DNA of 64,000 nucleotides, taken from positions 62,001 to 126,000 of the forward strand of contig NZ_JBHMQT010000037.1 in the NCBI RefSeq assembly GCF_042435035.1, written 5' to 3'. Source of the stretch: Sphaerimonospora cavernae (GTDB taxonomy: Bacteria > Actinomycetota > Actinomycetes > Streptosporangiales > Streptosporangiaceae). A model generated the notes under the pieces. It worked only from the letters and a program-made list of their open reading frames with translations, ran no database searches and was not told where the DNA came from. The position numbers and the translations under genes were made by a program. Below, in pieces: positions 32,976-40,910 of this stretch; positions within the stretch are counted from its first letter, which is position 1; every line of letters starts with the position of its first letter.

Positions 32976-35321
32976 GTGAATCGGCTGAATGGGCGGACCC
33001 TGCATTCCAGGCGATTGTTTCTCCAGCTCGGCGGGGTCGCCGCGGCTGGAGTGCTCATCCCGGTGGCCTGTGCCGTACGGGCCTCATGCGCCGGACACGT
33101 CGGAGAAACGGTCGACCGGGCGTGGGATGGTTCCTTCACGGATGCCTTCGCCCTGCTGCGCCGCAACTGGCGGGATGTGATGGCGGGGTCGGGGTTCGAC
33201 GCGGCGGCCGAGCCGTACAGGAAACGCCTGGCGGCGCTGGGGCGGACGGCTGCCCGGCACCGGGACGCCATGGCACCGACCGTCACGTCGCTCTGGCCCG
33301 ATCTGGCGTTTCCCTCCTTCATCCGCATCCCGGCGCGGCTGCTGGCCATGGCCCGCGCGTACGTCCTGCCGGGGACCGGGGTGACCGGCGACGCGAGCTT
33401 GGGCGCCGCCGTCGCGGCCGGCATCGACCACTACCGGCGGCACGTGTACGTCGCGGGTGCCGACCCGGTCGGCAACTGGTGGGACTGGGAGATCGGCGTC
33501 CCGAAAAGGCTGCTTGACGCCGCAGTGCTGATCGGTTCACACCTGACGGATGAGCAGGGCGGGGCGCTGGCGAAGGCCGTGGACCATTTCGTCCCGGAAT
33601 GCCGCCTGGACGATTACAGCGGCACCAGCACCGGGGCGAACCGTGTCGACCTGTGCACGGTGACCCTGCTGCGCGCCGCCCTCGGGTCGGACCCCGGCAG
33701 GGCGGCGCTGGCCGTCGCGGCGCTGGCCCCGGTGTTCTCCTACGTCGACGAGGGGGACGGGTTCCACCGGGACGGCTCCTTCCTGCAGCACACGAGGGTC
33801 CCCTACCAGGGCGGGTACGGCGCCGTGCTGCTGACCGGCGTCGCGACGCTGCTCGCGGTGCTGCGCGGCTCACCGTGGGAAATCGACAACCGGAGCAGGC
33901 AGTTCGTTTTCGATCTCGTGGAGAAGTCTTTCGCGCCATTCGTACACGACGGTTTCTGCATGGACGTCGTCCGGGGGCGCGGGATAGGACGGGAGCCGTA
34001 CGGCGACCACCGGCGGGGACGCGAGATCGCCGCCGCGATCCTGCTGCTGAGCGAGGCGGCCCCGGCGCGTGAGCGCATCCGCTGGCAGGGCATGGTGAAG
34101 GGGTGGGCGGTGCCGGACAGCGGCAGGCCCATGCTCAAGGCGGCGCTGAACAGCGATCTGGGGTTCCACGCCCGCCTCGCCTCGATCATGACCGATGACG
34201 CGATCCCGGCGGCGGGCGAGCCGACCGGCCATCGGCTGTTTCCGAGCAGTGCCCGTGCCGTGCACCGCGGGCCGGACTGGTGCGCGGCGCTCAGCATGGC
34301 CTCCAGCCGGGTCGCGCACTATGAGTACGGCAACGGCGAGAACCTGCGGGGCTGGCACACCGGCTCGGGAATGCTCTGCTGGTGGGCCGGCGACGGCCAC
34401 GGCGACCAGTATTCGGACGGCTACTGGCAGACGGTCGATCCGTACCGGCTGCCCGGCACGACCGTCTCCACTCGGCGACTGCCCGACGGCGCCGGCGAGG
34501 AGTGGGGTGAAACCTGTCCGCCGGCCCGCTGGGTGGGCGGTGCCACCGATGGCACGTACGCCATGATCGGACAGCATCTGCACGGCTTCGAGAGCAGCCT
34601 GGAGGCGTTCAAGTCGTGGCTTTTCCTCGATGACGCGGTGGTCTGCCTGGGCGCCGGGATCACCTGCGCCGACGGCGTCCCGGTCGAGACCGTGGTGGAC
34701 AACCGGAGGACCGACGCGACGCTGATCGTCCACGAGGCCGCCGGCTGGGCCCACCTGGAGGGGCACGGCGGCTACGTCCTGCCCGCTCAAGCAGGTGGCG
34801 GGCGGATGCACAGGCTGCGCGAGGAGCGTAAGGGCGACTCGACGACCCGGAGCTATGTGACGCTCTGGCTCGACCACGGCGTCGACCCGGCATCAGCCGG
34901 CTATGTTTACCTGCTCCTGCCGGGCGCGAGTCCAGCGCGGACGTGTGCCCGGGCTTCCGATGCCGGATGGGTGCGGGTGCTCGCCAACACGGCCCGCCGG
35001 CAGGCGATCCAGGTTCCGTCGCTCGGCATCACCGCCGTCAACTTCTGGAACGCCGGAACCGTGGGCGGGTTGACCGCCGACGGTCCGTGCGCGGTTCTGG
35101 TCAGGGAGATCGGCGACGGTACGGCGACGCTGACCGTGTCGGACCCGCGGTGTGATCTGAGCGGGTTGACCGTCACCTGGGACCGGCCGGTCGCCGGGGT
35201 TCACCCGTCGCCGGTTGACGACCTGGTGAGCGTCACGACCGGGGACAGGCTCACGTTGACCTTCGGCCGTCTCGCGGACCTGGCCGGCTCGTCGACGACG
35301 GTCACCGTACGAATGTCGTAA
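32976..35321 (+). CDS. Polysaccharide lyase family 8 (hyaluronate/xanthan lyase-like), Tat-exported
   Basis: 781 aa. The N-terminus has a twin-arginine motif (SRRLFLQLGGVAAAGVLI). The alpha/alpha-toroid has PL8 markers: NWWDWEIGVPKRLLD, GANRVDLC, DGSFLQHTRVPYQGGYG with the catalytic His and Tyr, and RGREIAAAILLL. The beta-sandwich follows with GWHTGSGMLCWW and DGYWQTVDPYRLPGTTV. It would cleave uronic-acid polymers (hyaluronan, chondroitin or xanthan) by beta-elimination outside the cell. The GTG start is the only good one before the signal. No sugar transporter lies next to it. Confidence 0.92.
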   Translation: MNRLNGRTLHSRRLFLQLGGVAAAGVLIPVACAVRASCAGHVGETVDRAWDGSFTDAFALLRRNWRDVMAGSGFDAAAEPYRKRLAALGRTAARHRDAMAPTVTSLWPDLAFPSFIRIPARLLAMARAYVLPGTGVTGDASLGAAVAAGIDHYRRHVYVAGADPVGNWWDWEIGVPKRLLDAAVLIGSHLTDEQGGALAKAVDHFVPECRLDDYSGTSTGANRVDLCTVTLLRAALGSDPGRAALAVAALAPVFSYVDEGDGFHRDGSFLQHTRVPYQGGYGAVLLTGVATLLAVLRGSPWEIDNRSRQFVFDLVEKSFAPFVHDGFCMDVVRGRGIGREPYGDHRRGREIAAAILLLSEAAPARERIRWQGMVKGWAVPDSGRPMLKAALNSDLGFHARLASIMTDDAIPAAGEPTGHRLFPSSARAVHRGPDWCAALSMASSRVAHYEYGNGENLRGWHTGSGMLCWWAGDGHGDQYSDGYWQTVDPYRLPGTTVSTRRLPDGAGEEWGETCPPARWVGGATDGTYAMIGQHLHGFESSLEAFKSWLFLDDAVVCLGAGITCADGVPVETVVDNRRTDATLIVHEAAGWAHLEGHGGYVLPAQAGGGRMHRLREERKGDSTTRSYVTLWLDHGVDPASAGYVYLLLPGASPARTCARASDAGWVRVLANTARRQAIQVPSLGITAVNFWNAGTVGGLTADGPCAVLVREIGDGTATLTVSDPRCDLSGLTVTWDRPVAGVHPSPVDDLVSVTTGDRLTLTFGRLADLAGSSTTVTVRMS

Positions 35322-35385
35322 CGGCGGTAGTTCATTTCAGGCTTCTCATGACGCGCCGGACGGACCGAGAACGTACGGTGGTGTC

Positions 35386-35643
35386 ATGCGGAAGATCATT
35401 GAGTTGCTGGGTTATGCCGTGGGCGCCTATCTGGTCGCCCGTGCCATCATCGCGCCGTTCGTCATCGACATGTCGGACCCGGCAACGTATCGAAACGACT
35501 GGGGCGGACCCAGCCTCGCGGGTGTGCTCGCAGTGCGCTGCGGACTCGGTGTCATCGCGGCCATGCTGATGGCCTGGCCACTCATCCGCCGCCGCTCTCG
35601 CCGCAGCCGCGACCAGAATCAGACGTCGTCGAATTCGATATGA
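35386..35643 (+). CDS. Small two-helix membrane protein, unknown
   Basis: 85 aa from ATG 35386 (MRKIIELLGYAVGAYLVARA). Two hydrophobic segments (about 5-25 and 48-65) with a polar outer loop, then a basic Arg/Ser-rich tail. No family recognised. The last 25 bases overlap the convergent cold-shock-like gene, so both transcripts cross here. Confidence 0.6.
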   Translation: MRKIIELLGYAVGAYLVARAIIAPFVIDMSDPATYRNDWGGPSLAGVLAVRCGLGVIAAMLMAWPLIRRRSRRSRDQNQTSSNSI

Positions 35644-35921
35644 AAGCTGCTCGAGTAGCCCGGGCCGGAATTCTCGGTCTCCCGGCCCCAGGACGGGGCC
35701 TCCCCTGCGATGAATATCTCGATCGCACTGAACGCGTACCCGTCCTGAGGGCGGTCCTCCCAGGTGAAGTGCACGTGCTGACCGGGTGACAGCGACCGGT
35801 AACCTCGTCCGAGCTGGGAAATCATGGAGAAGTGCGCGAACACCTCGCCCGGGACCTCCGGTGAGTCGAGCACTCCCCACCCCTCCTCGTCGTACCAGGC
35901 GGCGACCACACCACGCGTCAT
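35619..35921 (-). CDS. Cold-shock-domain-like protein
   Basis: 100 aa. The first 70 residues match an OB-fold cold-shock domain in divergent form: RGVVAAWYDEEGWGVLDSPE, VFAHFSMI, and GQHVHFTWED, but the RNA-binding RNP motifs are weak. Proteins of this kind may bind nucleic acid loosely or have another role. ATG 35921 follows GTGGAG; GTG 35924 is also possible. The tail is acidic. Confidence 0.75.
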   Translation of the reverse strand: MTRGVVAAWYDEEGWGVLDSPEVPGEVFAHFSMISQLGRGYRSLSPGQHVHFTWEDRPQDGYAFSAIEIFIAGEAPSWGRETENSGPGYSSSFHIEFDDV

Positions 35922-36001
35922 CACTCCACGATCGCACGCGCTCAGCCTCGTCTTGCCGTCGATTTCCCAGCAGCAGCGATCTCTGTGGGTAGGGTCAGGA
36001 C

Positions 36002-36271
36002 ATGGAACTGGTGGCCTGCGCCCTGATCGTGTTGACCCTGTTCGAACGTCTCTGGAGGTGGGCGGCCAAGGTACGGAAATCCGGTCGCTCCATCTCGGCG
36101 AGCGGATTCGACGAGTTCACGGCCGCATTCCTCGCCACGAAACGGACGCAGCTGGAACAGCAGCAGAGCGAGACGATGCTCCGCGACGACGAGACCGATG
36201 GCGCCCCACCCGCCAACCGCATCGACCTCACCCGCGACAAGATCACCATCGTCGTTCCGGACCAGAAATAG
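36002..36271 (+). CDS. DUF6191-like small membrane-anchored protein
   Basis: 89 aa. One N-terminal helix (LVACALIVLTLFERLWRW), then the conserved pattern SASGFDEFTAAFLATKRTQLEQ and MLRDDETDGAPP, as in the actinobacterial DUF6191 family. Function unknown. It ends five bases from the convergent protease gene. Confidence 0.72.
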   Translation: MELVACALIVLTLFERLWRWAAKVRKSGRSISASGFDEFTAAFLATKRTQLEQQQSETMLRDDETDGAPPANRIDLTRDKITIVVPDQK

Positions 36272-36276
36272 CTCCC

Positions 36277-36975
36277 TCACCACGACGCCGCGAAGGTGTC
36301 TCCCCCCGACAGGCGCTTGATCAGCCGCAGCGCTGCCCCCCGCGGGTCGTCCGTCCCCAGTTTTCTGCTCACCTGGCATGCGGCCTTGCCGTACATCCGC
36401 TGATCCGCGAACGCCGCCCTCAACCAGGCCGCAAGGGTCACGGGAAGCGCTTCCCGGGAGTCGACCAGGCATCGGTCCCCGGCTGTCTTGGGGGCGAGGT
36501 ATCGGGGGTCATCGCTGACCAGGACGGCAAGACCTTCGTCGAACCACTGCGGGACCCGGCTTCCGCTTCCTCCGAGTCGGGCGTGGAGCTCGACGTGGGA
36601 CAGCTCATGTGCGGCGATCACAGGGTCGATGCCGCGCGGGGACAGCATCACCGCGCGGTCCAGCACCGCGATGCCACGCTCCCGTCCGCCGCCGATCCGG
36701 CGGTAACACTCGTCCGTCAGGCATGCGAGGATGCGCGGCGAACTCTCCCTGCCTCCGTAGAAATCGCTCACCCGCTGATTCGCCTGCTCGGCGATCGCGA
36801 CCACCTGTCGGCGCTGCGCATCCGACAGGCCCGACTCGACGTACAGGCCGGGTCCCAGCCGCTCCATCCGATAACAACCGGGGCATATCGTGGCCGCGAC
36901 AGAGGGGAATGCCACCGCGACGACCACCGCTGCTGTGACGACGAGTACGGCGGCGACCCCGCCCAGGAGCAGCAA
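36277..36975 (-). CDS. Membrane-anchored or secreted gluzincin-like zinc protease
   Basis: About 232 aa. An N-terminal hydrophobic segment (LLLLGGVAAVLVVTAAVVVAV) acts as signal or anchor. The zinc site is AAHELSHVELH (HExxH) with the third ligand in PQWFDEGLAVL, the arrangement of peptidase MA-like gluzincins. Four cysteines in the outer part may form disulfides. The start is uncertain: the frame opens with TTG at 36975 and an in-frame stop lies upstream. Its promoter region contains the palindrome at 37009-37039. Substrate unknown. Confidence 0.78.
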   Translation of the reverse strand: MLLLGGVAAVLVVTAAVVVAVAFPSVAATICPGCYRMERLGPGLYVESGLSDAQRRQVVAIAEQANQRVSDFYGGRESSPRILACLTDECYRRIGGGRERGIAVLDRAVMLSPRGIDPVIAAHELSHVELHARLGGSGSRVPQWFDEGLAVLVSDDPRYLAPKTAGDRCLVDSREALPVTLAAWLRAAFADQRMYGKAACQVSRKLGTDDPRGAALRLIKRLSGGDTFAASW

Positions 36976-37008
36976 CCTTCTTCTACCGCGGTTGCCGCAA
37001 CCGGGGAG

Positions 37009-37052
37009 GCGAACCTACAAGACTCTGTTGTAGGTTCGCTAGACCTACAACA
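37009..37052. promoter_or_regulatory. Palindromic operator-like element before the protease gene
   Basis: GCGAACCTACAA (37009-37020) and TTGTAGGTTCGC (37028-37039) are perfect 12-base arms around GACTCTG. A third half-site ACCTACAA follows at 37044-37051. It sits upstream of the protease start. The TACA/TGTA core recalls BlaI/CopY-type operators, though the spacing differs. Confidence 0.6.
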
Positions 37053-37286
37053 TGCTGAGTCTTGTGTCTCGCAGTGCGCAGGCACCGGTGTCCTACGCGC
37101 CTCCGTATGGTCGCTACCCTCACTCGCCACACCTCCAGCCAGCGCCCGCGCGATCCCATGTGCAGGGGGCGATGCCGCCGCGCTAGGGAAGCATGCGAGT
37201 TCCACAGCACGAGACCGTGTCCCGAATATGCCCTGAGCCGTGGTCAACCACGAGGAAACACGGGCACTGACGGATCAAGGAACGAA
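37053..37286. other. Intergenic region, no gene recognised
   Basis: Nothing convincing is seen on either strand between the palindrome and the tRNA-Tyr terminator; short frames lack ribosome binding sites. Confidence 0.5.
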
Positions 37287-37330
37287 GAAGCCCCCGACTG
37301 GCATCTCTGCTGGTCAGGGGCTCTTTTTTC
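37287..37330. terminator. Strong bidirectional terminator beside tRNA-Tyr
   Basis: AGCCCC-C-GAC pairs with GTC-A-GGGGCT, with CTTTTTT following on the plus strand and a T-rich TTCTTCGTT on the minus strand. On the minus strand it closes the tRNA-Tyr transcript. Confidence 0.8.
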
Positions 37331-37333
37331 TGC

Positions 37334-37418
37334 TGGTGGCAGGTCCAGGGTTCGAACCTGGGTAGGCTGAGCCGACGGTTTTACAGACCGCTCCCTTTGG
37401 CCGCTCGGGCAACCTGCC
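37334..37418 (-). tRNA. tRNA-Tyr (GTA)
   Basis: 85 bases including encoded CCA. Acceptor GGCAGGT with ACCTGCC, long variable arm, anticodon loop CTGTAAA with GTA, and T-arm GGTTCGAACC. A class II tRNA. Confidence 0.95.
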
Positions 37419-37562
37419 TCGTCTTCCGCTCGTTCGCGGCGACAGGTAGAAGAATAGCGGACTTCCCGGGTGCACGTGACATGCATTATCCCTGGATGCG
37501 TCTCCGGCGACCGCTGAGCCCACATCGGCGCACGTGACGACAGCGCGGGCCATAGTGGAGAA

Positions 37563-38054
37563 ATGATCAGATGGGCGCGACACGAGGACCTCGCGGGACT
37601 GGCGGATCTGGAGCGTGCCGCGGACGGGATGTTCGCCGACGTGGGCATCGTCTTCCCGCCCGGGACGATGATCGAGGAATGCGATGATCCCGGGCGGGTC
37701 ATCGTCGCGGGCCGGCCTCCGGTGGGTTTCGCCATGCTGGGACACGTCGACGACTGCGTGCACCTTGATCAGCTCGCCGTAGATCCGGAGCACGGCCGTC
37801 GGGGGATCGGGACACGGCTGCTCGACGCCGTGTGCGAGGCGGCGGCCGCCCTCGCGCCGGCCGTGACGCTGACGACCTTCCGGGATGTCCCGTGGAACGC
37901 CCCCTGGTATGCCCGCCGGGGCTTCGCCGTACTGCCTCCCGAGCAGTGGGGGCCCGAACTGGCCGCCCTGGTCGAGCATGAGCGGGCGCTCGGGATCGAG
38001 CTCGCGCCCCGTGTTGTGATGCGCAAAGAGCTCTGGCCACGCGAAGGCCACTAA
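37563..38054 (+). CDS. GNAT-family N-acetyltransferase
   Basis: 163 aa. The acetyl-CoA binding motif A is LDQLAVDPEHGRRGIGTRLLDA, followed by the motif B helix and TFRDVPWNAPWYARRGFAVLP. Acts on amino groups of an unknown substrate in the cytosol. ATG start with a weak upstream site. It is 34 bases before the YajQ gene and may be co-transcribed with it. Confidence 0.9.
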   Translation: MIRWARHEDLAGLADLERAADGMFADVGIVFPPGTMIEECDDPGRVIVAGRPPVGFAMLGHVDDCVHLDQLAVDPEHGRRGIGTRLLDAVCEAAAALAPAVTLTTFRDVPWNAPWYARRGFAVLPPEQWGPELAALVEHERALGIELAPRVVMRKELWPREGH

Positions 38055-38088
38055 TGTCGGAGGGAACGAGGAGAGGACACTGACACCG

Positions 38089-38580
38089 ATGGCCGACAGC
38101 AGTTTCGACGTGGTCAGCAAGATCGACCGGCAGGAGGTCGACAACGCTCTGAATCAGACGGTCAAGGAAGTTGGGCACCGTTTCGACTTCAGGGGCACCG
38201 GCGCGACCATCTCCTGGTCCGGGCAGCAGAATGTCGAGATCAAGGCGAACAGCGAGGAGCGGGCGAGCGCCGTGCTTGACGTCTTCAAGGAGAAGATCAT
38301 CAAGCGTGGGCTGTCGCTCAAGATCCTCGATGCGGACGAGCCGAAGTTGTCCGGCAAGGAGTATCGCCTGATGGTCGCCCTCAAGGAGGGCATCGACCAG
38401 GACAACGCCAAGAAGATCTCGAAGATCATCCGGGACGAGGGGCCCAAGGGCGTGAAGGCCCAGATCCAGGGCGACGAACTCCGGGTCAGCTCCAAGAAGA
38501 AGGACGATCTCCAGGAGGTGATCGCTCTGCTGAAGGGCAAGGATCTCGAGATCGCCCTCCAGTTCACCAACTACCGTTAG
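38089..38580 (+). CDS. yajQ: YajQ family (DUF520) nucleotide-binding protein
   Basis: 163 aa, the standard length. Begins MADSSFDVVSKIDRQEVDNA, with TVKEVGHRFDFRGTGATISW, KRGLSLKILD, and KKISKIIRDEGPKGVKAQIQ, all family hallmarks. Two ferredoxin-like domains; relatives bind nucleic acid or cyclic di-GMP. Good AGGAG region upstream of ATG 38089. It is the last core gene before the degraded mobile segment. Confidence 0.95.
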   Translation: MADSSFDVVSKIDRQEVDNALNQTVKEVGHRFDFRGTGATISWSGQQNVEIKANSEERASAVLDVFKEKIIKRGLSLKILDADEPKLSGKEYRLMVALKEGIDQDNAKKISKIIRDEGPKGVKAQIQGDELRVSSKKKDDLQEVIALLKGKDLEIALQFTNYR

Positions 38581-38586
38581 CTGGGC

Positions 38587-39136
38587 GAAGCGCGAGGCTG
38601 TGACCTGCATGATGAGCGCACCCCTGTCTTCGAGGTGCACATCGAGTGCACACCGCCGAGCGCCAAGTTCACGATCGTGCTCGTGCGCTCCTGCGCCTCG
38701 GGCCACTCCCCCACGTACGTGTTGAGCGTCACCGTCGGAGTGGAGTGGCCCAGGGCCCTCTGCTCCGTCTTCACCGATGCCCCCTGATGGATCACCGCGT
38801 CGCGAGGTAGCGCCGAAGGCAGTGCAGGCCTGTCCCCTTCGGGATGCCCGCCGATCGGGCGGGTGGCGACCAGTAGTGCGACCAGGTCGCCCGGTGGATC
38901 GGGTTGAGCGTCGGCAGGCTGAATAGGAGCCGTACCGTGCGGCGTACCGGCTTACGCGGGTCCGTCTCATCGTTGATCTCGACCTCGACCGGGCCGTACG
39001 TCTCCAGGTGCCGGGCCAAGGCCACGCTGACCACATCGGGCAACTCGACCGTGCGCGCCGAGGTCTTCGTCTTCGGCGGTCCAAGGTACGGCTTCCGCCC
39101 TGTCACCGAGACGAGTTCATCCCGACGGCCGACCAA
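38587..39136 (-). pseudogene. Tyrosine recombinase (integrase), broken C-terminal part
   Basis: The minus strand reads KPYLGPPKTKTSARTVELPD, PIHRATWSHYW, then GLHCLRRYLATR (catalytic R region) and stops. In another frame it continues HQGASVKTEQRALGHSTPTV and LNTYVGEWPEAQERTS, with the HxxR-like and tyrosine parts. One frameshift near 38795 therefore divides it. The preceding core-binding half is not found in the same orientation. Typical of integrases from actinomycete integrative elements. Confidence 0.85.
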
Positions 39137-39215
39137 GTGCACGCCCTCGCGGACGCGCTTCCCGGAACGGTTCCACGCGATGGTCTACCTCGCCGCGGGC
39201 CGCGTTGTTCCCGGC
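39109..39215 (+). pseudogene. Inverted piece of the same integrase (middle region)
   Basis: The plus strand reads FIPTADQVHALADALP and, after a frame change, ERFHAMVYLAAGR, a pattern normally found about 60 residues before KPYLGPPKT in such integrases. Here it lies on the opposite strand, abutting the C-terminal piece at a short self-complementary stretch (AAGTGCAC region, near 39140). This suggests an inversion within the gene. Confidence 0.6.
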
Positions 39216-39341
39216 CTCATGGATCGGCGGCCATCACCAGCGGACGTGTTCGGAGGCGTGCGCGCGGCTCGCCCGCCGTCGCGCGCTGGCCGTGGCACGC
39301 GAGAGGGCCGCCGCCAGGAGTTCCTCAGAGAACGCGGCGGC
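39216..39341. other. Degenerate sequence, no gene recognised
   Basis: GC-rich debris between the integrase pieces and the hairpin; short frames only. Confidence 0.4.
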
Positions 39342-39368
39342 CCTGGCCTCGTAAAGGCCAGGGCCGTT
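39342..39368 (-). terminator. Hairpin after the HicA-like gene pair
   Basis: GGCCCTGGCCT-CGTA-AAGGCCAGGGCC, a near-perfect stem of about ten pairs directly after the minus-strand gene that stops at 39382. No T run. Confidence 0.65.
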
Positions 39369-39381
39369 CCGCGCTTACGGG

Positions 39382-39732
39382 TCAGGCACGTTCAAGTGGG
39401 CGGACGTTGACGCCAGCCTCGTCGATCTCGTAGACGATCGCATACTGCCGGGGGCCGGAGTCTTCCCAGCCTGGGGTGTAGCCGCCAGTCGCGTGAATGG
39501 CCGTGCGAAGCCAGCTGCCTGCGGTCTCGATAGTTTCGTCGACACTGCCGGCCTCAACGGTGAGCTCGAACTGAACGGCGTTGTCCGTCGCATCGGAGCC
39601 ATAAGCAAAGTCCAGGAGCTTCCCGTTGCAGTCCTGGAGGCTGGCTAGTTCGTCAGCGATCTCATCGACGACGTCACCGAGGTCGTCGAAGTCGCCTCGT
39701 ACCGATAACGCGGCCTTCATCGCATACTTCAC
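39382..39732 (-). CDS. Hypothetical partner of the HicA-like protein
   Basis: 116 aa from GTG 39732 (MKYAMKAALSVRGDFDDLGD), acidic, with a ferredoxin-like alternation of strands and helices (VQFELTVEAGSVDETIETAG). No family recognised. Its start overlaps the stop of the 74-aa gene (GTGA), so the two are translationally coupled. The pair sits in degraded mobile DNA; a toxin-antitoxin or silencing role is inference. Confidence 0.65.
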   Translation of the reverse strand: MKYAMKAALSVRGDFDDLGDVVDEIADELASLQDCNGKLLDFAYGSDATDNAVQFELTVEAGSVDETIETAGSWLRTAIHATGGYTPGWEDSGPRQYAIVYEIDEAGVNVRPLERA

Positions 39733-39953
39733 AGAGCGTCTCCATTCCAGCAGCCAGTGCGCTTAAGCCATCCCCTTGCATTGCGTTCGTAGTTGGGATC
39801 GGACGGTGTTAGGTGTACCCCTCGCTGGTGCTTCCCGCACGGGCAACGCATTGAGTAGTATCGCTTACGGCGAGTAACCGTCCAACCCTTACCCTCGCCC
39901 TCTTTGAGGAGATCCTCCAGCTCCTTGACCGGATGCTTAGGTCTCTGCGGCAT
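39729..39953 (-). CDS. HicA-like small RNA-binding protein (putative toxin)
   Basis: 74 aa: MPQRPKHPVKELEDLLKEGE, then GWTVTRRKRYYSMRCPCGKH and GVHLTPSDPNYERNARGWLK. The strand-strand-helix plan and the His in the second strand resemble HicA dsRBD-fold toxins, with an added C-x-C pair. Third positions are less GC-biased than in neighbours, suggesting recent transfer. First gene of a two-gene operon. Confidence 0.6.
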   Translation of the reverse strand: MPQRPKHPVKELEDLLKEGEGKGWTVTRRKRYYSMRCPCGKHQRGVHLTPSDPNYERNARGWLKRTGCWNGDAL

Positions 39954-40161
39954 ATGTCCGCTTCGCCTTCTCTATGCTCGATATTACGAAGCCAATGCGC
40001 GGAAGCGTAGACGGGGATGTTCCAACCTCGTGACGAAACGAAGATTTCTCACCTTTGAGATGAGATCGTCACCTTTGCGTCACTAGCGGCCCCGAGACGA
40101 GTGCGCCACCACAGGCCGACCAGAGCCCGCCTGCCGGAGCTCGTGGCAGGCGGGCGGTTGG
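39954..40161. other. Short intergenic stretch
   Basis: AT-richer near 39960-40080, matching the codon bias of the HicA-like pair; probably its promoter. No gene seen. Confidence 0.4.
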
Positions 40162-40350
40162 ATGGGCACACCTGGTACGCGGTTGCCGACCGAGCTGGAG
40201 ATGGCAGGCCAGTACGGCGTCTCGCGGATATCCGTCCGCCGCGCCGTGAAGGAACTCGCCGCACAGGGCCTGCTCACCGTGGTGCACGGCCGAGGGACGT
40301 CCGTGAGCGACCGGGCCGGCGACGTCGGCCAGGCCGACGCCAGCGAGTAG
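40162..40350 (+). pseudogene. GntR-type winged-helix fragment
   Basis: The 62-codon frame reads GTRLPTELEMAGQYGVSRIS, then VRRAVKELAAQGLLTVVHGR. This is the core of a GntR DNA-binding domain, but the usual first helix (xxIADxLRxxI) is missing and there is no effector domain. Either a very short regulator like those of integrative plasmids, or more likely a truncated one. Confidence 0.55.
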
Positions 40351-40910
40351 CAGCGCGGCGGTGCGCGCCTGGGAATGGACTGCGCCGCCGCTGGGCCAGC
40401 CGCCCTATGCTCCGCCGGCCCGACAGCCAATCCCTGTTTCGCCCTGCCGTTCAGGGTCACGGGCCGGGCGTGACGAAAGCGTTCGTCATACTTCGCCTAT
40501 CTCCCAGGGCATGAACAGGTAGAAACCGGGGCCGTCGTCGCTCACGCCGCATCGTCCGTCAGGAGCAGTCCGGCCGCGCGGGTCAGGGCGAGGCCGAGCC
40601 GGTGGCCGGGGCCCGAGGTGGCCGCCAGCGCCACGACGCGGCCGAGGGTGGCCGCCTGTGCGGGGGCCCGCGTCCCCGCGCCCCCTCCCCCGCGGTCCTG
40701 CGGCGATCTTGCCGCCTCTCTCGCCACGAATCACCGCCACCTCACCGCCACGCACCCTAGCAGTTGCCTTAGGCAACGATCTTATATACTTGCCCAGGGA
40801 AACCAATTTCGGCGGCCGCGACACCACGCCGCGGGCCTCTGCCGTACGACCCGCACACCGTTCACCGGCACATGCCCATGCCGTACGGCACGGCCAGCGA
40901 AAGGACTTTT
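40351..40910. other. Intergenic region upstream of the MFS gene
   Basis: A minus-strand frame at 40542-40727 has good third positions but no recognisable motif or ribosome binding site; it may be a remnant. The right end holds the MarR operator and promoter of the pump operon. Confidence 0.4.
40763..40790 (+). promoter_or_regulatory. MarR-type operator and promoter of the MFS-marR operon
   Basis: GTTGCC-TTA-GGCAAC (40763-40777) overlaps the -35 region; a -10 like TATACT lies at 40785-40790. TTGCCTnAGGCAA is the usual form of actinobacterial MarR efflux operators. The MarR gene is the second gene of the operon. Confidence 0.7.

Noticed and set aside
37334..39215. tRNA-Tyr as attachment site of the decayed element
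   Set aside because: GNAT and yajQ core genes lie between them and no duplicated tRNA 3' end was found.
40542..40727. Minus-strand 61-codon frame with fair codon use
   Set aside because: No motif, no ribosome binding site, no context; left as unassigned.
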